Assembly: GCA_027022775.1 (NCBI GenBank)
Contig: JALVXO010000139.1
Coordinates: forward strand, 1 to 10,171
Source: Campylobacteraceae bacterium
Lineage (GTDB): Bacteria > Campylobacterota > Campylobacteria > Campylobacterales > Sulfurovaceae
DNA: 10,171 bases
Direction: 5' to 3'
Every line of letters starts with the position of its first letter. Position 1 is the first letter of the stretch. The notes below the pieces were generated by a model. The model saw only the letters and a list, made by a program, of their open reading frames with translations, was not told the DNA's origin and did no database searches. The position numbers were made by a program, and so were the translations under genes. Shown piece after piece: positions 6,160-10,171 of this stretch.

Positions 6160-6594
6160 ATGAGCAGGGATAAAATTTTAAAATCTGTTAAAAAGAGTAT
6201 CTCTTTTAGAGTTGAGAAAAATGTAAACTATAGCTTTACAAAATTTGACAATAAGCTTGAAAAATTTATAGAAAATTTTAAGCTTGCCGGCGGTGAAACA
6301 GTTGAAAGCCCAGAAGGGTTTGATGTTGTGCTAAATGCCCAGTTTGGGGTGGCAGAGAATGGGGCGTGCTTTATAAACAGCGTCAAAGAGAGAAAGCTTT
6401 ACACATTTTACAGTTCGATTGTCATAAAACTTGACAAAAACAGAATAGTAAACACAATGGAAGAGGCTATGCAAATTGCCAAAATCGACGATTTTGCAAT
6501 GTTCCTGTGCGGACCTTCCAAAACCGCCGATATAGAACAGAGCCTGGTAATCGGCGCTCACGGGGCTAAAAGGGTTGGAATAGTTTTAGAGTAA
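6160..6594 (+). CDS. lutC: LUD-domain protein LutC (LldG/YkgG type), compact form
   Basis: LutC is the third subunit of the lactate-oxidising complex; its LUD domain is related to that of LutB. Family hallmarks are FGVAENGACFIN (the usual AETGT-like strand), the IVIKLDKNRIV strand, and the C-terminal GPSKTADIEQSLVIGAHGAK signature, which is nearly invariant. The protein is only 144 residues against roughly 210-240 for most LutC proteins; the missing length lies between the N-terminal helix and the AENG strand, so the conserved core is retained. I choose the ATG with AAGGA seven bases upstream. It follows lutB after 57 bases that include a T-run and a possible -10 (TATACT at 6128-6133), so it is probably read from the operon promoter with a possible internal boost. 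Confidence 0.85.
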   Translation: MSRDKILKSVKKSISFRVEKNVNYSFTKFDNKLEKFIENFKLAGGETVESPEGFDVVLNAQFGVAENGACFINSVKERKLYTFYSSIVIKLDKNRIVNTMEEAMQIAKIDDFAMFLCGPSKTADIEQSLVIGAHGAKRVGIVLE

Positions 6595-6595
6595 A

Positions 6596-6627
6596 CTGCG
6601 CAAATTGGTATAAGTTTTATTGCGCAG
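6596..6627. terminator. Bidirectional hairpin between lutC and the peroxiredoxin gene
   Basis: A perfect 8-bp GC-rich stem (CTGCGCAA at 6596-6603 with TTGCGCAG at 6620-6627) encloses a 16-base loop, beginning two bases after the lutC stop and ending 13 bases before the stop of the convergent peroxiredoxin gene. It is by far the most GC-rich stem among the intergenic hairpins here. There is no long U-tract on either side, only UUU on the minus transcript, so termination may be partial. Position between two convergent stops supports the role. Confidence 0.65.
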
Positions 6628-6640
6628 CTATATATAAATT

Positions 6641-7336
6641 TTAAGACATAATCTCTTCTATTGTAATATAATCCCCTACTCTTCCTGTCATCTGCTCTAT
6701 ATCTGTATTTACAGGAAGGGTTTTCTTGCCTGGTCTCCAGTTTGCAGGGCAGACTTCTCCTGTTTTAGTCGCATGCTGCCAAGCTCTAACCTGTCTTAAG
6801 AATTCATTTACATTTCTTCCCACTGATGGAGCCTGAACCTCTTGTGCCACACAAACACCGTCTGGATTAATTAAAAATCTTCCTCTTAAAGCAATCCCTT
6901 CATTTTCAATCATAACACCAAACGCCCTGCTTACTGTACCTGTAGGATCAGCACCGATTGTTAATTTTAAATCTTTTAACAAAGGTTCAGTCTCTACAAA
7001 TCTTTTGTGAGAGAATTTTGTATCTGTAGAAACTGCTAAAATCTCCACACCAAGTTCTTGAAACTCATCATATTTTGCATTCATCGCTGCAATTTCAGTA
7101 GGGCATACAAATGTAAAATCTGCAGGATAAAAGCAAACTACCAGCCATTTGCCTTTGTAATCCTCGCTGCTGACTGTAACGTAATGTCCGCTTTTTGCAT
7201 CATACGCATCCATTTTAAATTCCGGCATTTTTTGTAAAACTAAAGAACTGCTCATCTTTTTCTCCCTTTTATTTTCTTTTTCTGTTTTGCTCTCTTCTTG
7301 AGGTTCAATCGCCTCAACACTGCTATCGCATGCCAT
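6641..7336 (-). CDS. Typical 2-Cys peroxiredoxin (AhpC/Prx1 type) with N-terminal extension
   Basis: This enzyme reduces hydrogen peroxide and organic peroxides. The peroxidatic C78 lies in the PxxxTxxC motif (P71, T75, C78), and the resolving C196 is in GEVCPANW, as in the AhpC/Prx1 subfamily; R151 in LRGRF is near the active-site arginine position. The C-terminus lacks the YF motif of peroxide-sensitive eukaryotic forms, suggesting resistance to over-oxidation (inference). There are two credible starts. The ATG at 7336 (231 residues) has AAAGGA seven bases upstream and adds 27 mostly charged residues with a cysteine at position 3. The internal ATG at 7255 (204 residues, the usual family size) has an even better GGGAG six bases upstream. 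I report the longer form because both are supported. No ahpF is adjacent, so the electron donor is unknown. The gene is transcribed alone. Confidence 0.93.
   Translation of the reverse strand: MACDSSVEAIEPQEESKTEKENKREKKMSSSLVLQKMPEFKMDAYDAKSGHYVTVSSEDYKGKWLVVCFYPADFTFVCPTEIAAMNAKYDEFQELGVEILAVSTDTKFSHKRFVETEPLLKDLKLTIGADPTGTVSRAFGVMIENEGIALRGRFLINPDGVCVAQEVQAPSVGRNVNEFLRQVRAWQHATKTGEVCPANWRPGKKTLPVNTDIEQMTGRVGDYITIEEIMS
7261..7270 (-). promoter_or_regulatory. Strong internal ribosome binding site in the peroxiredoxin gene
   Basis: On the minus strand AAAAGGGAGA precedes an in-frame ATG (7253-7255) with GGGAG six bases away, the best ribosome site in the window. The protein from this ATG starts MSSSLV and has the standard length for the family. 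The same bases encode the lysine/arginine/glutamate-rich linker of the longer form, so purine richness may be partly a coding effect. Confidence 0.55.
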
Positions 7337-7389
7337 TTTTATTTCCTTTAATTTAAGGTATGAAATTTTACAATAAATAGCTTAAGATA

Positions 7390-7410
7390 AAATTAATCAA
7401 TTGATAATTT
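7390..7410. promoter_or_regulatory. Near-palindrome upstream of the peroxiredoxin gene
   Basis: ATCAATTGAT (7396-7405) is a perfect palindrome that extends outward with one missing base into AATTA and AATTT arms. It lies where the -35 region would be if the minus-strand TAAAAT at 7365-7370 is the -10 box. An A/T-rich inverted repeat like this near a peroxidase gene recalls Fur/PerR-type operators. It could also help end the tilS transcript, which stops at 7418. The assignment is tentative. Confidence 0.35.
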
Positions 7411-7417
7411 TTTTCAT

Positions 7418-8404
7418 TTAGTAATTTAAATTCTTTTTTATATCGCTTAAAAGATTATTTACATAAATGTAAGGGCGAATTTTTGGGGGTATTTTTAGTT
7501 TTCTGCACTCTTCTTTAAATTTTTTAGGCATAATATCTCTTAAATATGGAGCAATATAAAGATATCCGCCAGAAAATTCCAATACCCATTTTCTGCCTGC
7601 AACTATTCTTTTTTTATTAATAAAACTCTCTCTTTCTGAAAAACTTATTATATATCCTATTTTTTTCAAAGCGTTTGCCGCACATTCGCCAATAAATTCT
7701 AAATCTGCTTTAATTATAATTAATTTTTTTGTTTTCATAACTGTTTTGCAGCGGCTTTTTATTAATTCCGCCTCTCTATTTAAAATTTTAAAACTTCTTA
7801 TATATCCATTTTTTGGGTTTAATTCTAAAAGTTTATCTGCTATGGCTCTAAATCTGTTACGTTCATACTTTAAATTATAATTGGAACTATCTAAAAAATA
7901 TCTGTATCCCCTATTTTTTAAAAACTGCAACAGTTCGTTTTTTGTTGCATCTAAAAGCGGTCTAATTATTTTATATCCATCTTTATAAATTATATAATCC
8001 ATACCAGCTAGAGATGAAACACCCCCGCCTTTGCTAAAACGCATTAAAAACCACTCTATTTTATCATTAAGCTGATGTGCGGTTAAAAGATTATCATACT
8101 GTTTCTCTTTTACTATTTTTTCAAAAAAATTGTATCTGAACTCCCGGGCAGAAGCTTCGAAATTGTTGCTAAATCTTGGGGCGTTTGCAATAAAAATATC
8201 TTTTTTATACCGATTTGCCAGCTCTTTTGCATAAGCAATCTCATCTTTTGCTTCTTCTCTTAAATTATAATTTACTATTGCAATATCAAACTTTACACTA
8301 TTTTCCATCAAAAGAAAAAAAAGAGCCGAAGAATCAACACCTGCAGAAAATGCTAATAGATTTTTACCCTCTTTTAAAATTTTTAAAATTTCTGAATTTA
8401 TCAT
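7418..8404 (-). CDS. tilS: tRNA(Ile)-lysidine synthase TilS
   Basis: TilS uses ATP and lysine to convert cytidine 34 of the CAU-anticodon isoleucine tRNA to lysidine, which changes its codon reading from AUG to AUA and its charging from Met to Ile; it is essential in nearly all bacteria. The 328-residue protein carries the PP-loop ATP-binding motif SAGVDS at 20-25, the EASAREFRY block at 83-91, TAHQLNDKIEWFLMR at 108-122 (family pattern TAHHxDDQxETxLMR), RPLLD at 148-152, and DSSN...ERNRFR at 172-186. Length fits the short TilS found in Campylobacterota, lacking the long C-terminal domains of E. coli TilS (about 430). Its ATG overlaps the upstream gene's TGA by four bases, so translation is probably coupled. 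It is a good match to the AUA-rich codon use of this DNA. Confidence 0.94.
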   Translation of the reverse strand: MINSEILKILKEGKNLLAFSAGVDSSALFFLLMENSVKFDIAIVNYNLREEAKDEIAYAKELANRYKKDIFIANAPRFSNNFEASAREFRYNFFEKIVKEKQYDNLLTAHQLNDKIEWFLMRFSKGGGVSSLAGMDYIIYKDGYKIIRPLLDATKNELLQFLKNRGYRYFLDSSNYNLKYERNRFRAIADKLLELNPKNGYIRSFKILNREAELIKSRCKTVMKTKKLIIIKADLEFIGECAANALKKIGYIISFSERESFINKKRIVAGRKWVLEFSGGYLYIAPYLRDIMPKKFKEECRKLKIPPKIRPYIYVNNLLSDIKKNLNY

Positions 8405-8922
8405 AAGTTATATATCTTAACCTCCTCTCTCCATACACTGCTTTGGGGCTCTTTAAAAAAGTAATTTACCCTGTATTGGCTCTTTTGCAGTTCCAGCAGC
8501 ACGCACTCGGTTAAGTTTTTATTTCGCGCGCAAACTTCGCCCGGATTTAAAAATAGCGATTTACCGCGAAGTTCGGCGCTAAACTCATGCAAATGGCCAA
8601 AAAGCACTAAATCGCTGTCGGCACTCATATAGTATGGGAGGTGCATCATTTTTATCGTGTAATCTTTAATTTTCAGGTAGTAAGGCTCTTTTTTAATCCG
8701 GTAATTTGCCTCTTCGCGCCAAAGTGCAATATCATTGTTTCCAAAAACTGCAGCATAAGGCACTCCGGCTTGGCTTAGGGCTTTTAAATTCTCTTCATCT
8801 TCTAAATCGCCAAGGTGCAAAAGATACTGCGCACCGCTTGATAGCAGCTTTTTAATCGCCTCTTGCTGCAAATCTCCGCGTCTGTGGGTATCTGAAAGGA
8901 TGCCTATTTTAACACTGTTCAC
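8401..8922 (-). CDS. YfcE/MJ0936-type metallophosphoesterase
   Basis: This 173-residue cytoplasmic protein belongs to the small calcineurin-like phosphoesterases, which hydrolyse phosphodiesters or phosphomonoesters with a two-metal centre. All metal-ligand motifs are present in order: D11-T-H13, G38-D39, G61-N-N63-D64, H94, and G109-H110-L-H112, followed by the NPG turn at 126-128. Length matches YfcE (about 180). The physiological substrate of this family is usually unknown, so none is assigned. The start is GTG, and it overlaps the topA stop as GTGA (8919-8922); the preceding AGAAGAG is only a modest ribosome site, which suggests translation depends on ribosomes finishing topA. The downstream end overlaps the tilS start in the same way. 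Coupling to topA and tilS is a matter of arrangement; no functional link is implied. Confidence 0.9.
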   Translation of the reverse strand: MNSVKIGILSDTHRRGDLQQEAIKKLLSSGAQYLLHLGDLEDEENLKALSQAGVPYAAVFGNNDIALWREEANYRIKKEPYYLKIKDYTIKMMHLPYYMSADSDLVLFGHLHEFSAELRGKSLFLNPGEVCARNKNLTECVLLELQKSQYRVNYFFKEPQSSVWREEVKIYNL

Positions 8923-10171
8923 TTTTTCTCTTCTACCTTATAATCGCATTTTAAACACTGTGTAACCGTTTTGGTTTTTAACTCTTTGCGCGCAAGCATA
9001 TATCCGCACTCTGGGCATTTCTCTTTTAGCGGAGTTGCATTTGTGATAAATTTGCATTTTGGGTAATTTTCGCACCCGTAAAATTTGCCCCTTCTTCCGC
9101 TGCGCTCAAGCAGTTTGCCGCCGCATTCGGGACACGGCGCATCTGCCTCTTTTGGCGGGTTAAGAGGTTTTGCATTTTTACACTTTGGATATGCCGAACA
9201 TGCCAAAAATTTCCCTCTGCGCGAACTTTTAATAACCATCGGGCTGCCGCACTTTTCACACACCTCATCTGTGGTTTCAGGCTCATCTTTTTTGCCGTCT
9301 TCTTTCATATTTCGGCTATATTTGCATTTTGGGAAATTGGAGCACGAAATAAACTCTCCGTAGCGCCCTTTTCTTATAACCAGCTCACCATCTTCACAGC
9401 TAGGGCACTTTTCGCCAATTGGCGTAACGGTTTTTAGCGATTTAATCTCTTTTTTGCCCCTCTCTATTTTGGCAATAAAAGGTTCGTAAAATTCGCGCAA
9501 AACCTCTTGCCAATTCTCTTTGCCCATTGCAATTTCATCCAGGGTCTCTTCCATTTTGGATGTAAAATTCGAATCGACTATTTCGGCAAAATGCTTCTCC
9601 AGCATCTCAATAACCGTAAAAGCTATTTCGGTAGGATGGATGCGTTTTTTCTCTATCTCTATATAATTTCTAGCCTGCAAAATAGAAATTGTAGGCGCAT
9701 AAGTGCTTGGGCGGCCAATTCCTCTTTTTTCAAGCTCTTTAATGAGACTCGCTTCGCTGTATCTTGCAGGCGGTTCGGTCTGGTGCTCTTTTGCTTCGAT
9801 TTTATCGAGCTTAACCTCTTGGTTCTCTTCCAGCTTTGGCAAAATTGTATCTTTTTCGCTATAACCTGCAACTTTGTAAAAACCCTCAAACAGCATCTTT
9901 TTGCCTTGCGCTTTAAAGGTTGCGCGGCTCCCTTTAAAAAATACATTTTGCAACTCATATTTTGCATCTGCCATCTGGCAGGCTAAAAAGCGGTTGTAAA
10001 TAAGGGTGTAAAGTTTTAATTCCGCACTGTCTAAGTATTTTGCTGCAATTTCGGGTGTAAATTCAATATTTGTAGGGCGTATCGCTTCGTGCGCCTCTTG
10101 GGCTCCTTTTGATTTTGTGGTATATACTTTTGGCTTGGCAGGCAGATATTTGTCGCCGAAATTCTCTTTAA
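8919..10171 (-). CDS. topA: DNA topoisomerase I TopA (3' part)
   Basis: TopA relaxes negative supercoils by cutting one DNA strand through a tyrosine. The window holds the C-terminal 416 residues; the frame is open across position 10171, so the toprim domain and catalytic tyrosine lie outside. Upstream of the internal ATG at 9974 the frame continues with KGAQEAHEAIRPTNIEF and YNRFLACQMA, classic TopA blocks, so 9974 is not the start. RYSEASLIKELEKRGIGRPSTYAPT is another diagnostic stretch, here near 9700-9770. The C-terminal third carries four cysteine quartets: three of the standard topoisomerase zinc-ribbon type, each with a G[KR]F/GEF..C.N/Y.P.C pattern, and a fourth more divergent one near the end. 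These bind single-stranded DNA or RNA polymerase in relatives. The gene starts the topA-phosphoesterase-tilS cluster. Confidence 0.96.
   Translation of the reverse strand, partial: KENFGDKYLPAKPKVYTTKSKGAQEAHEAIRPTNIEFTPEIAAKYLDSAELKLYTLIYNRFLACQMADAKYELQNVFFKGSRATFKAQGKKMLFEGFYKVAGYSEKDTILPKLEENQEVKLDKIEAKEHQTEPPARYSEASLIKELEKRGIGRPSTYAPTISILQARNYIEIEKKRIHPTEIAFTVIEMLEKHFAEIVDSNFTSKMEETLDEIAMGKENWQEVLREFYEPFIAKIERGKKEIKSLKTVTPIGEKCPSCEDGELVIRKGRYGEFISCSNFPKCKYSRNMKEDGKKDEPETTDEVCEKCGSPMVIKSSRRGKFLACSAYPKCKNAKPLNPPKEADAPCPECGGKLLERSGRRGKFYGCENYPKCKFITNATPLKEKCPECGYMLARKELKTKTVTQCLKCDYKVEEKK

Noticed and set aside
2521..6612. An 11-base direct repeat AAATTGGTATA at 2521-2531 and 6602-6612, both in convergent-gene hairpins
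   Set aside because: A/T-rich 11-mers are expected to repeat by chance in 10 kb of this composition, and the two hairpins use the repeat differently (stem in one, loop in the other).
8919..9974. topA as a gene starting at the ATG at 9974
   Set aside because: The frame stays open to the window edge and encodes conserved TopA blocks upstream of that ATG, so the gene is a 5'-truncated fragment of a longer one.
9507..9986. A 159-codon open frame on the plus strand opposite topA
   Set aside because: It is antisense to unmistakable topA coding sequence, its protein is phenylalanine/cysteine-rich and low-quality, and no ribosome site is evident.
1..10171. CRISPR array, insertion sequence, prophage, tRNA or rRNA
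   Set aside because: No regularly spaced repeats, transposase or integrase-like protein, terminal inverted repeats, or tRNA/rRNA-like sequences were seen.

Overview
The window looks like ordinary core and near-core chromosome from a low-GC member of the Campylobacterota (epsilonproteobacteria). The evidence is strong A/T and lysine/asparagine bias, promoters that are mostly a -10 box behind T-rich DNA, a short Campylobacter-like MqnA, a LutABC lactate-oxidation operon, and four zinc ribbons at the end of TopA. The genus cannot be fixed from sequence alone; a vent-type lineage is possible but unproven. I see no phage, transposon, CRISPR array, tRNA or rRNA.

Layout. 1-504 (+) is the 3' end of a nucleotide-sugar 4,6-dehydratase of the CapD/FlaA1/PglF family. 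505-688 holds a weak terminator-like hairpin followed by an extended -10 promoter. 689-2506 (+) is a hybrid-sensor-kinase-like protein whose kinase core, first receiver and HPt-like domain all look degenerate, while its second receiver is canonical. A 12-bp inverted repeat separates it from a convergent 157-aa hypothetical gene (2519-2992, -). 2993-3432 is a 440-bp A/T-rich gene-free stretch with promoters for both flanking genes and a good terminator-like hairpin that no known transcript explains.

3433-6594 (+) is an apparent operon: mqnA (menaquinone synthesis by the futalosine route), lutA, lutB and a shortened lutC. The first three genes overlap. LutABC oxidises L-lactate in known bacteria and feeds electrons to the respiratory chain, so co-transcription with a menaquinone-synthesis gene makes physiological sense. 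A GC-rich hairpin separates lutC from a convergent 2-Cys peroxiredoxin (6641-7336, -), which has two credible starts and an unusual charged N-terminal extension.

7418-10171 (-) is a tightly coupled topA (partial) - metallophosphoesterase - tilS cluster with 4-base start/stop overlaps. No clearly new system is visible. The best leads are the degenerate hybrid kinase, the orphan hairpin upstream of mqnA, the two-start peroxiredoxin and the compact LutC.
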